Assembly: GCA_002067265.1 (NCBI GenBank)
Contig: MVQW01000120.1
Span: forward strand, 1 to 5,533
Direction of reading: 5' to 3'
Origin: Methanomethylovorans sp. PtaU1.Bin073
GTDB taxonomy: Archaea; Halobacteriota; Methanosarcinia; Methanosarcinales; Methanosarcinaceae
DNA length: 5,533 nucleotides
Shown here piece after piece: positions 1-5,533 of the stretch. Both the position numbers and the translations under genes were made by a program. Each line of letters starts with the position of its first letter. Positions within the stretch are counted from its first letter, which is position 1. The notes under the pieces are model-generated. The model was not told the DNA's origin, made no database searches, and worked only from the letters and a program-made list of their open reading frames with translations.

Positions 1-23
1 GGCTTCATTTTACTTGAATAAAC

Positions 24-31
24 TTTATAAA
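24..31 (+). promoter_or_regulatory. Candidate distal TATA box upstream of the membrane regulator gene
   Basis: TTTATAAA is a good match to the archaeal TATA element. A start site about 25 bases downstream would fall near position 52-56 and give a leader of about 35 bases before the GTG at 89. That leader has no convincing Shine-Dalgarno sequence near the start codon, so this box is the weaker of the two candidates. It could instead serve as an alternative promoter. Confidence 0.35.
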
Positions 32-51
32 CGCTCAGATACAAGGTCTTG

Positions 52-69
52 GAAAAGATTTACATATAT
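52..69 (+). promoter_or_regulatory. Candidate proximal BRE/TATA promoter giving a leaderless mRNA
   Basis: A purine-rich GAAAAGA (52-58, BRE-like) lies directly before TTTACATATAT (59-69). The centre of the TATA-like part is about 25 bases before the GTG at 89, which is the usual archaeal distance from TATA to transcription start. Transcription would therefore begin at or within a few bases of the start codon. This fits the absence of a Shine-Dalgarno sequence between 70 and 88. The assignment is by spacing and composition only. Confidence 0.5.
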
Positions 70-88
70 TGGAATTTAATATAAAACC

Positions 89-901
89 GTGCCTTTCAAA
101 AAAACTAGAACTAAAATACGTAACTTATTGATAGTTGTAATCTTATGTTTGCTCTTTATTCAAACAACATCAGCTGCAGAAGTAGCAACTGTCCATGGAG
201 CTATATATGAATGGGAAACATTTAAGCTTCTGGAGAATACGATTGTTGAAGTCAATTCCACACCTCCTCAGTCACAGGTAGCGAAATACGGCCTGTACTC
301 CTTTGATCTACCAGTAGGAGTCTACCTGCTAAATGCAAGTTATTATGAGGATGGAGAATTGGTATATTACGCAGAAGAAAACCTCAATATTACGAACGGT
401 GGAGATTATCTTCTTGACATGTTGCTTCTGCCAGCTTATCCTAAAGGCAGCTTAAATGATAGTGATCTTACAGAAATTACAACAGGACTTGAAAATAAAT
501 CTCTTATTCTGGATGGAAATGAATCTAAAACCACGGTTTATCTGATAGCTGCGGGCGCTATAGTTATTGTTGGCACAATAGCTGCTTTTGCATTAACGAA
601 GAGAAAAGCATTGCAGAAAAACGAACTGGAAACCAGATTATATGACCTTGAATATACAGATCAGGATAACTTAACTGATGATGGAACTTCATTGCCCCAT
701 GATCTTCAACAAGTAGTTGATATCATCAAAAACAACGGTGGACGTATAACTCAAAGAGATCTTCGCAGTAAAATCAGTTACTCTGAAGCAAAAGTAAGCC
801 TAATGGTGTCGGATCTTGAAAATAGAGGTATTGTCGAGAAATTCAAGAAAGGCAGAGGCAACATTATAGTCCTTAAAGAGAACGATCACCAAAATTTATA
901 A
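89..901 (+). CDS. Membrane-anchored winged-helix transcriptional regulator (COG2512-like)
   Basis: The 270-residue protein has a one-component sensor/regulator layout. Residues 1-12 are basic, 13-28 are hydrophobic, and TTSAAE suggests a signal-peptide cleavage near 30. Residues 31-115 look like a beta-sandwich of the carboxypeptidase-regulatory or Ig-like kind (VHGAIYEWE, YSFDLPVGVYLLNASY). Residues 149-169 form a transmembrane helix followed by KRK, placing the C-terminus inside. Residues 203-262 form a winged helix-turn-helix, with SYSEAKVSLMVSDLENRGIV as recognition region and KKGRGNIIVL as wing. Six N-x-S/T sequons (N56, N82, N100, N123, N136, N144) lie in the outer part, suggesting S-layer-style N-glycosylation. 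GTG at 89 is chosen because an in-frame TAA lies at 77-79 and later starts would break the signal peptide. There is no Shine-Dalgarno sequence. Family knowledge supports membrane-bound DNA binding; ligand and target genes are unknown. Confidence 0.82.
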   Translation: MPFKKTRTKIRNLLIVVILCLLFIQTTSAAEVATVHGAIYEWETFKLLENTIVEVNSTPPQSQVAKYGLYSFDLPVGVYLLNASYYEDGELVYYAEENLNITNGGDYLLDMLLLPAYPKGSLNDSDLTEITTGLENKSLILDGNESKTTVYLIAAGAIVIVGTIAAFALTKRKALQKNELETRLYDLEYTDQDNLTDDGTSLPHDLQQVVDIIKNNGGRITQRDLRSKISYSEAKVSLMVSDLENRGIVEKFKKGRGNIIVLKENDHQNL

Positions 902-902
902 T
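891..902 (+). promoter_or_regulatory. TATA box for the ACT-hom-lig transcription unit
   Basis: AAAA followed by TTTATAAT (895-902) resembles an archaeal BRE/TATA element and overlaps the TAA stop of the preceding gene (899-901). A start about 25 bases on, near 922-926, would leave a leader of roughly 40 bases that contains the ribosome binding site at 953-956. This would separate the amino-acid/ligase unit from the regulator gene. Read-through from upstream is not excluded, because I see no strong terminator in 902-963. Confidence 0.5.
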
Positions 903-952
903 TGCTTTAAGTACCTATGCTTTTCGAGATTAATATTCATTTCAAATCAAAC

Positions 953-956
953 GAGG
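953..956 (+). promoter_or_regulatory. Ribosome binding site of the ACT-domain gene
   Basis: GAGG lies seven bases before the ATG at 964 and can pair with the CCUC of the archaeal 16S rRNA 3' end. It contrasts with the regulator gene and the cupredoxin gene in this window, which have no such site. Confidence 0.6.
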
Positions 957-963
957 CAACCTG

Positions 964-1470
964 ATGCGAGTTTCTATGGATATAGAATTACAGGATGCTC
1001 CAGGGCAACTGGTGCAGGCACTAAAACCAATATCTGAGTTCAAGGGTAACCTTGTCTCTGTGGTACATCATCATGAGAAAAGAACGCCCCGTGGCACTAT
1101 TCCTGTCCAGGTAGTATTTGAGACAGACGCCTTTAACGTATCTCCTCTTATCAGAAAGCTGGAAAACCTCGGCGTAGGAGTAATTCGGGTAAATGAGGAA
1201 AAATATCTCGAAAAGGGAACAGTCGTACTTATTGGCCATATAGTACACACGGACCTAGAAGATACTATTGATACAATTGATAAGACAGGATATGCAGAAG
1301 TAGTGGAACTTCACCTTTCAATGCCTAGTATAAATAAATCATCTTCTGCCTCCTTCAAAATTGATGCAGTAGGGAAAAAAGAATTGAAAGATGCTATATC
1401 ATTACTCAGATCAATTGCTATTAAGAAAGACCTTGTGCTGATAGAGCCGATTGAGAGTGAGATCCTGTGA
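964..1470 (+). CDS. ACT-domain protein, predicted allosteric regulator of homoserine dehydrogenase (COG2061-like)
   Basis: This 168-residue soluble protein appears to consist of two ferredoxin-like ACT units. The first (about 1-76) carries the ligand-site signature DAPGQL at 11-16 (D-x-P-G-x-L) after the first beta strand. It also has an [19 protein letters not shown] stretch (35-53) that looks family-specific. The second (about 84-165) is more divergent, starting at [10 protein letters not shown] and ending in VLIEPI. ACT domains bind amino acids and regulate metabolic enzymes. The next gene encodes homoserine dehydrogenase without an ACT tail, and the two are 10 bases apart, so this protein is inferred to be its detached feedback sensor, probably for threonine. 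The effector and the physical interaction cannot be seen in the sequence. The ATG at 964 is supported by GAGG at 953-956. Confidence 0.85.
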   Translation: MRVSMDIELQDAPGQLVQALKPISEFKGNLVSVVHHHEKRTPRGTIPVQVVFETDAFNVSPLIRKLENLGVGVIRVNEEKYLEKGTVVLIGHIVHTDLEDTIDTIDKTGYAEVVELHLSMPSINKSSSASFKIDAVGKKELKDAISLLRSIAIKKDLVLIEPIESEIL

Positions 1471-1473
1471 GGT
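1469..1473 (+). promoter_or_regulatory. Ribosome binding site of hom, overlapping the upstream stop codon
   Basis: GAGGT overlaps the TGA (1468-1470) that ends the ACT gene and lies seven bases before the ATG at 1481. It fixes the hom start at 1481 rather than at the in-frame TTG at 1451. It also suggests translational coupling, since a ribosome terminating on the ACT gene sits on the hom site. Confidence 0.65.
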
Positions 1474-1480
1474 TTTAAAC

Positions 1481-2476
1481 ATGAAAACAATAAAGGCATC
1501 AATCATTGGTTTTGGTTCTGTTGGGCAAGGAGTTGCAAAAGTATTGCTTCGTAAAAATGAAGAATTAAGGTCAATGGGCCTTGATATTAAGGTTGTTGCA
1601 GTTGCTGACTCAAAAACTTCTGTAGTCGACATGAATGGCCTGGACCTTGCCCATGTCCTTGAGCGTAAAGTATCTGAAGGAATTGTAGGCGATGCAAATA
1701 CCACAGGTCATGACATTATTCGTGATGTAGACCATGATCTTGTCATAGAAACAACACCTACTAACATTAATACAGGCGGTGTGGGTCTGCAGAACATGAT
1801 AATGGCCTTCAATAAAAAAAGACATGTTGTAACATCAAATAAAGGTCCGCTTGCATTAAAATATAATGAGCTCTCAGCACTAGCTTCCAAATGTGGATGT
1901 GCTTTTAGGTTTGAGGCAACTGCCGGAGGTGCAATGCCTTTACTTAACCTTGTGAGGGATACTCTTGCTGGTAACGAAGTTATAAGTATAGAAGGCATTT
2001 TCAATGGTACTTGTAACTATATTCTTACCCGCATGATGGAAGAGCATGCAACCTATGAACTTATGCTTGCAGAAGCACAGGAATTAGGCATAGCAGAAAA
2101 GGATCCTACCTATGATGTAGAAGGTATAGATTCAGCATGCAAACTTGTGATTCTTGCAAATGCTATATTCGGGATGGATGTGGCATATGAAGATGTACAT
2201 GTCACCGGTATTTCCCGCATCACTCCTGAAGCTTTAATGCTTGCTGAAGCAAATGGATATGTAGTAAAACTCATAGGAGAGGTTAACAGGCAAAGGATTC
2301 AGGTAGCTCCACGACTGGTTCCTAAAGGACATCCACTTGCAGTTGGAGGAACTCTGAATGTAGCCTCACTACAAACGGACCTTGCGGGACCTGTAACAGT
2401 TGTTGGCAGGGGCGCCGGGTCAGTAGAGACTGCAAGTGCCATTCTCAGTGATATTATTTCCATTTACAAGGATTAA
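1481..2476 (+). CDS. hom: Homoserine dehydrogenase
   Basis: The enzyme reduces aspartate-4-semialdehyde to homoserine with NAD(P)H in the cytoplasm, the branch step to threonine and methionine. In the 331-residue product the Rossmann nucleotide loop GFGSVGQG is at 10-17. VTSNKGPLA (117-125) holds the active-site lysine K121. The block from A199 to K221 fits the family signature A-x3-G-(I)-x3-D-P-x2-D-V-x-G-x-D-x3-K, with D217 and K221 as the likely catalytic pair. [12 protein letters not shown] (309-320) forms the conserved C-terminal end. Length is typical of short archaeal and fungal-type forms. No C-terminal ACT domain follows, which matches the separate ACT gene just upstream. ATG 1481 is preferred over TTG 1451 because of the GAGGT site and because the protein then begins directly at the Rossmann fold. 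Lig starts 13 bases after its stop. All key residues are present, so it should be active. Confidence 0.96.
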   Translation: MKTIKASIIGFGSVGQGVAKVLLRKNEELRSMGLDIKVVAVADSKTSVVDMNGLDLAHVLERKVSEGIVGDANTTGHDIIRDVDHDLVIETTPTNINTGGVGLQNMIMAFNKKRHVVTSNKGPLALKYNELSALASKCGCAFRFEATAGGAMPLLNLVRDTLAGNEVISIEGIFNGTCNYILTRMMEEHATYELMLAEAQELGIAEKDPTYDVEGIDSACKLVILANAIFGMDVAYEDVHVTGISRITPEALMLAEANGYVVKLIGEVNRQRIQVAPRLVPKGHPLAVGGTLNVASLQTDLAGPVTVVGRGAGSVETASAILSDIISIYKD

Positions 2477-2489
2477 AAAAGCTGATCGA

Positions 2490-4175
2490 ATGACAAGCTT
2501 CAAGGAGTTCTGCAGGGTATGTAAAGTCATAGAAGAGACATCCGGATCTTTGGATATGACAGCTCTTGTCTCTGAACTATTTTCCCTTGTGACAAGCGAA
2601 GAGTTGCCGATTGTCACTCATTTTGTCATGGGAGAGGTATTCCCTGCCTGGAACGATGAAGAAGTTGGTTTGGGAACAGGGCTTCTTCTCAATGCCCTTT
2701 CCAAATCTTCAGGTCTTTCAGTTAAAAAGATAGAAGATATAGTAAGGGAAACCGGCGATATAGGTAAAACCGCAGTGAAAGCCCTGAGCAAAATATCTAA
2801 AGGGCAGGCTACCTTCTCATCTTTCCTGGACACACCTGTGGAACTTAGCATAATGGAGGTCTTCGAAAGGTTCAGAAATATAGCTAGTGCAACTGGCAAA
2901 GGATCCCAGACCTCCAGGATAAAGCATTTACAATACCTCTTTAATTCGGCATCTCCTGACGAAGTTGGGTATATAGCCAGACTTGCCATTGAAGATATGA
3001 GAATAGGCGTGGGTGAAGGTATTGTAAGGGATGCTATTGCAAAAGCTTTTGATGTACCTGTGGAGTCGGTTGAGAGGAGTTATATGCTCACCAATGACAT
3101 GGGACTTGTGGCTGTCACTGCTAAGGAAGGTGGCAATGACGCCCTTTTAAACCTTGGCTTGAAGGTAGGCAGACCGATAAAACTGATGCTTGCTCAGGTA
3201 ACACCTGATATAGAAACAGCTATCAAAGACCTGGGTATCGTTGCAGCAGAATGGAAATTCGATGGGGCAAGAGTGCAGATACATAAAAATGGTGATGAAA
3301 TCACCCTCTATTCCCGCCGTCTTGAGAATATAACAGACTCACTCCCTGATATCGTATCTGCAGTGAAGAAAGCTGTAAAGGCCAATTCTGCGATACTTGA
3401 CGGTGAAGCAGTTGCTATTGATGAAGATGGCAGACCTAAACCATTCCAGGAGATCCTCAAACGCTTCAGAAGAAAATATGACGTGGAAAACAAAGTACGT
3501 CACATACCTTTAACTCTTAATCTCTTTGATATAATGTATCTTGAAGGTGAAAGCCTGATAGAGCTTCCACTTCAAAAGAGACGAGAATTCCTTGTATCAT
3601 CAGTAGAGAACAGTAATCTTGTGCGTGTGGATAACCAGCTGATAACATCGGACATCTCAGAGATAAACAGAATGTATGAGCAGGCACTGCAGGCAGGGCA
3701 TGAGGGAATTATGCTAAAAAACCCCGATTCTCCGTATTCACCCGGAAAACGGGGAAAGAACTGGCTTAAGAAAAAACCAGTTATGGAAACCCTGGACCTC
3801 GTGGTGGTAGGAGCTGAATGGGGCTATGGTAGAAGAACAAGTTTTCTTGGTTCGTATGCATTGGCCTGCCATGACCCTGACACTGGCAGATTCCTGCCTG
3901 TGGGCAAGGTGGCTACCGGAATATCTGATGAACAATTATCAGAATTAACAGAACTTTTCAAGGAACATATTATTTCAGAATCCGGTACTGTTGTGGAGAT
4001 CAGACCTCATGTTCTCTTTGAAGTGGCTTTTGAAGAGATACAAAAGAGCACAAACTATGAATCCGGATATGCATTGCGCTTTCCAAGACTTGTGCGTGTA
4101 AGGGATGATAAGTCAATAGAAGAAGTTGATACGCTGGAACGTCTTGAGGATATGTACAGGACACAGCGTAAATGA
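2490..4175 (+). CDS. lig: ATP-dependent DNA ligase
   Basis: The enzyme seals nicks in duplex DNA through a lysyl-AMP intermediate, joining Okazaki fragments and repair patches. The 561 residues match the usual archaeal length. An alpha-helical DNA-binding domain spans about 1-210. The adenylation domain follows: motif I is [10 protein letters not shown] with nucleophile K256, SRRLENIT is the next motif, LDGEAVAID (303-311) is motif [14 protein letters not shown] (343-353) is IIIa, EGIMLKN (405-411) is IV and WLKKKP (425-430) is V. An OB-fold domain (about 431-561) ends with [13 protein letters not shown] as motif VI. The ATG at 2490 gives the expected MTSFKEF N-terminus; a GTG at 2436 would overlap hom by 41 bases and has no ribosome site. 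The site before 2490 is weak: AAGGA (2468-2472) is distant, and TGATC (2483-2487) is only a partial anti-16S match. Coupling to hom translation is plausible. Cofactor choice (ATP against ADP or NAD) cannot be read from the motifs. Confidence 0.96.
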   Translation: MTSFKEFCRVCKVIEETSGSLDMTALVSELFSLVTSEELPIVTHFVMGEVFPAWNDEEVGLGTGLLLNALSKSSGLSVKKIEDIVRETGDIGKTAVKALSKISKGQATFSSFLDTPVELSIMEVFERFRNIASATGKGSQTSRIKHLQYLFNSASPDEVGYIARLAIEDMRIGVGEGIVRDAIAKAFDVPVESVERSYMLTNDMGLVAVTAKEGGNDALLNLGLKVGRPIKLMLAQVTPDIETAIKDLGIVAAEWKFDGARVQIHKNGDEITLYSRRLENITDSLPDIVSAVKKAVKANSAILDGEAVAIDEDGRPKPFQEILKRFRRKYDVENKVRHIPLTLNLFDIMYLEGESLIELPLQKRREFLVSSVENSNLVRVDNQLITSDISEINRMYEQALQAGHEGIMLKNPDSPYSPGKRGKNWLKKKPVMETLDLVVVGAEWGYGRRTSFLGSYALACHDPDTGRFLPVGKVATGISDEQLSELTELFKEHIISESGTVVEIRPHVLFEVAFEEIQKSTNYESGYALRFPRLVRVRDDKSIEEVDTLERLEDMYRTQRK

Positions 4176-4182
4176 GGAACTG

Positions 4183-4209
4183 CAAAAAGTCAATAGCTTC
4201 TTTTTGTTT
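4183..4209 (+). terminator. Probable transcription terminator of the ACT-hom-lig unit
   Basis: TTCTTTTTGTTT (4198-4209) begins 22 bases after the lig stop. T-rich runs on the coding strand are the main intrinsic termination signal in archaea. A perfect but AT-rich 7-base inverted repeat, CAAAAAG (4183-4189) and CTTTTTG (4200-4206), partly overlaps it. The stem is weak, so the T-run rather than the hairpin is the likely signal. Confidence 0.5.
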
Positions 4210-4225
4210 CAAAAACTATTATACC
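4210..4225 (+). promoter_or_regulatory. Candidate BRE/TATA promoter of the cupredoxin-like gene
   Basis: CAAAAA (4210-4215) followed by CTATTATACC (4216-4225) resembles a BRE/TATA pair. Its centre lies about 28 bases before the ATG at 4249, so the mRNA would start at or very close to the start codon. No Shine-Dalgarno sequence is visible in 4226-4248, which fits a leaderless message. Confidence 0.45.
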
Positions 4226-4248
4226 TATCAGACCATAACCCAAAAGAT

Positions 4249-4608
4249 ATGAGCAATAAATTACTCGTAGCTATTTTGCTGATAGCTGTTCTTGCATTAT
4301 CAGGATGTGCGGATAAAGAGAACGGGACTGTTATTAGCAACAATACATCTGCTGAAGATATAGAATACGTGGAAATCTACATTGACGATTATAACTTCCA
4401 TCCACAAACACTGACCATTTCCAGAGGGGATACTGTGCGGTGGACGAATAATGATTCTGTGGCATATATTGTCAAAAGCAGTGCATTCCAATCCCCTACT
4501 CTGACCAAAGGTATGACCTTTACCTACACGTTCTATGAGAGCAGAACATACAATTGCTATCTTGCAACACATCCCTATACAAAAGGCGGTATAATAGTAG
4601 TGGAATAA
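4249..4608 (+). CDS. Cupredoxin-like lipoprotein with a degenerate copper site
   Basis: This 119-residue protein starts with a short lipoprotein signal: residues 5-16 are hydrophobic and the lipobox is L17-S-G-C20, so the mature protein is probably lipid-anchored at C20 outside the cell. A polar linker (21-38, with sequons N25, N32) leads to a plastocyanin/azurin-like domain (39-119): NFHPQTLTISRGDTVRWTN (49-67), SPTLTKGMTFTYTF (82-95) and THPYTKGGIIVV (107-118) follow the family pattern closely. The usual ligands are mostly gone. The first histidine position is Y73, the cysteine position is L105 and the methionine position is T111; only H108 remains, while C103 sits two residues before the normal cysteine. 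Electron transfer by type-1 copper is therefore doubtful. ATG 4249 gives a proper signal peptide; the frame is open upstream to a TTG at 4126 inside lig, which I reject. Its role is unknown. Confidence 0.82.
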   Translation: MSNKLLVAILLIAVLALSGCADKENGTVISNNTSAEDIEYVEIYIDDYNFHPQTLTISRGDTVRWTNNDSVAYIVKSSAFQSPTLTKGMTFTYTFYESRTYNCYLATHPYTKGGIIVVE

Positions 4609-4609
4609 G

Positions 4610-5506
4610 TCACAATAGCACATCTTCGAGGCCAGCGGAGAGTACTATCTCCGCAGCCGTTTCAATTTCCTGCTTAGTAAGATGTCTGTTCATCTCTGGG
4701 TATTTGTAAGCAAGATAATGAGGAGTATACTGGAACATCAAATTAAACCGAACATGAGGAATACGTTCTGCTACCCACTTCACTGCAGGCCTTGTACAGC
4801 AATCAATATGCCCGGGTAAGACCAGATGGCGCAGGAGTATTTCAGCATCTGAATATGCTCTAAGCAGGTTTTCAGAGACTACCTGCATGTAATTTTTAAC
4901 TTTTGAATATTTATCAGCGCATTCGTCGTTACCATATCTCAGGTCAGCGAGATAAACGTCTACAACACCTTCCAGTAAGTCTGCTACTTCCCTGGAATGA
5001 TACATGTTAGAGTTCCAGATAACAGGGATGTTTACTGACAAATTTCTGATAATTCTGAGCACTGTATGCGGATGTGGAGTAGGAGTGACAAAGTTCACGT
5101 TCTTTGATCCTTGCATATGGCGCTTTTCTATCAATTTAGCAAGTTCCAGCGGATCAGCGATCTTACCCGTTTCCGGATGAGTAGCTATATCCCAATTCTG
5201 GCAATAGATACATGAAAATACACATCCTGCGAAGAAAATTGTGTGAGAAGGCACAAGTTCAGGCTCTTCGCCGGTGTGCAGGAATTCTGATGCATATCCT
5301 GAAACAGCTCCGACACGACAGTAACCCTTATGGTTCTCTTTCCTGTTAACACCGCATCTGCGTTCGCAGAAACAGCAATTTTCAAGCATCTTTTGTATAA
5401 TTGCAACCTTCAGGTCAAGAAGAGAAGATTTATGATCACTAAGATGAGGAATATATCCATTAGCATCTATCGATGCCAGAAGCTGCCGGTAATCCTGCAT
5501 CTTCAT
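4610..5506 (-). CDS. Radical SAM protein of the COG1313 (PflX-like) group, substrate unknown
   Basis: The 298-residue protein carries the radical SAM signature C95-x3-C99-x2-C102 (AGCVFSCIYCQNW), which binds the 4Fe-4S cluster that cleaves S-adenosylmethionine. A second cysteine set precedes it, C44/C45, C47, C51 and C63 (CERRCGVNR then GYC), typical of COG1313 and possibly another Fe-S or zinc site. NFVTPTPHPHTVL (138-150), IWNSNMYHS (163-171) and VDVYLADLRYGNDE (182-195) are conserved-looking core blocks, and C236-C237 lie near the C-terminal part. Homology to pyruvate formate-lyase activase is known for the family, but no glycyl-radical partner is seen here and the substrate is undefined. 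ATG at 5506 is the outermost start visible. However, the frame stays open to the window edge at 5533 and no ribosome site is well placed, so the real start may lie outside. The stop is one base from the cupredoxin stop. Confidence 0.88.
   Translation of the reverse strand: MKMQDYRQLLASIDANGYIPHLSDHKSSLLDLKVAIIQKMLENCCFCERRCGVNRKENHKGYCRVGAVSGYASEFLHTGEEPELVPSHTIFFAGCVFSCIYCQNWDIATHPETGKIADPLELAKLIEKRHMQGSKNVNFVTPTPHPHTVLRIIRNLSVNIPVIWNSNMYHSREVADLLEGVVDVYLADLRYGNDECADKYSKVKNYMQVVSENLLRAYSDAEILLRHLVLPGHIDCCTRPAVKWVAERIPHVRFNLMFQYTPHYLAYKYPEMNRHLTKQEIETAAEIVLSAGLEDVLL
4635..4654. other. GC-rich perfect hairpin just beyond the convergent stop codons
   Basis: GCGGAGA (4635-4641) and TCTCCGC (4648-4654) form a perfect 7-base stem with a 6-base loop. 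It lies 26 bases after the cupredoxin stop and inside the last codons of the radical SAM gene. On the + strand it is followed by AGCCGTTTCAATTTCC, which is only mildly T-rich. It could end or stabilise the cupredoxin mRNA 3' end. It could also be a chance product of the coding sequence. Confidence 0.35.
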
Positions 5507-5533
5507 CTGATGAATATCCCATAGTTCCTCTAT

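Noticed and set aside
1..21. Possible tail of an upstream + strand gene (G-F-I-L-L-E then TAA at 19-21)
   Set aside because: Six codons cannot be told from chance. Another frame also stays open to 79, so no feature is claimed.
902..963. Possible operator or riboswitch in the ACT-hom-lig leader
   Set aside because: Apart from the TATA box and GAGG site I found no convincing dyad, attenuator or aptamer. ATTAAT is too short to count.
1451..1480. N-terminal extension of hom from TTG at 1451
   Set aside because: It overlaps the ACT gene, has no ribosome site, and adds residues before the Rossmann fold. ATG 1481 has GAGGT at proper spacing.
1021..2004. Minus-strand open frames inside the ACT and hom genes
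   Set aside because: They are shadows of strongly supported + strand genes and show no recognisable domains.
2436..2489. N-terminal extension of lig from GTG at 2436
   Set aside because: It would overlap hom by 41 bases with no ribosome site. ATG 2490 yields the usual length and N-terminus of archaeal ligases.
2618..2989. 123-codon minus-strand open frame inside lig
   Set aside because: It is opposite the conserved ligase DNA-binding domain, with no motif or ribosome site of its own.
4126..4248. N-terminal extension of the cupredoxin-like gene from TTG at 4126
   Set aside because: It lies partly within lig, crosses the probable terminator and promoter, and would bury the lipoprotein signal peptide.
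4300..4623. Minus-strand open frame opposite the cupredoxin gene
   Set aside because: The + strand frame has a lipobox and cupredoxin motifs. The minus frame shows only cysteine and isoleucine-rich low-complexity residues and overlaps the end of the radical SAM gene.
1..5533. CRISPR array, insertion sequence, toxin-antitoxin or defence system
   Set aside because: No spaced direct repeats, terminal inverted repeats, transposase motifs or toxin-like small genes were seen. Almost all the sequence is explained by six housekeeping or accessory genes.

Overview
The window reads as ordinary chromosomal DNA of a methanogenic archaeon, most likely of the Methanosarcinaceae (Methanolobus or Methanococcoides-like). 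This assignment rests on an archaeal-type ATP-dependent DNA ligase, a homoserine dehydrogenase paired with a stand-alone ACT-domain regulator, archaeal TATA/BRE-like promoters, and a membrane-anchored winged-helix regulator of a kind common in these methanogens. The genus is inferred from protein character and moderate AT-richness, not from a database match.

Layout. Positions 1-88 are AT-rich and hold two candidate TATA boxes. Positions 89-901 encode a GTG-started secreted/membrane protein: signal peptide, glycosylatable extracytoplasmic beta domain, one transmembrane helix and a cytoplasmic winged helix-turn-helix. A TATA box overlapping its stop codon appears to start a three-gene + strand unit: an ACT-domain protein (964-1470), homoserine dehydrogenase hom (1481-2476) and DNA ligase lig (2490-4175), with gaps of 10 and 13 bases. 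A T-rich stretch with a weak inverted repeat follows lig. A small cupredoxin-like lipoprotein (4249-4608) then has its own TATA box and probably an almost leaderless mRNA. On the minus strand, a radical SAM protein of the COG1313 type (4610-5506, perhaps continuing beyond the window) converges on it with a single base between the two stop codons.

How the genes work together. The ACT protein and Hom are best read as a split allosteric enzyme of the aspartate (threonine/methionine) pathway: Hom lacks the C-terminal ACT domain that many bacterial homologues carry, and the upstream gene supplies one. DNA ligase has no pathway link to them and seems to share only the transcript. The regulator, the cupredoxin and the radical SAM protein look like separate units.

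I see no mobile elements, CRISPR array, tRNA or rRNA, and no evidence of a new multi-gene system. The most unusual single observation is that the cupredoxin-like lipoprotein appears to have lost three of the four usual type-1 copper ligands.
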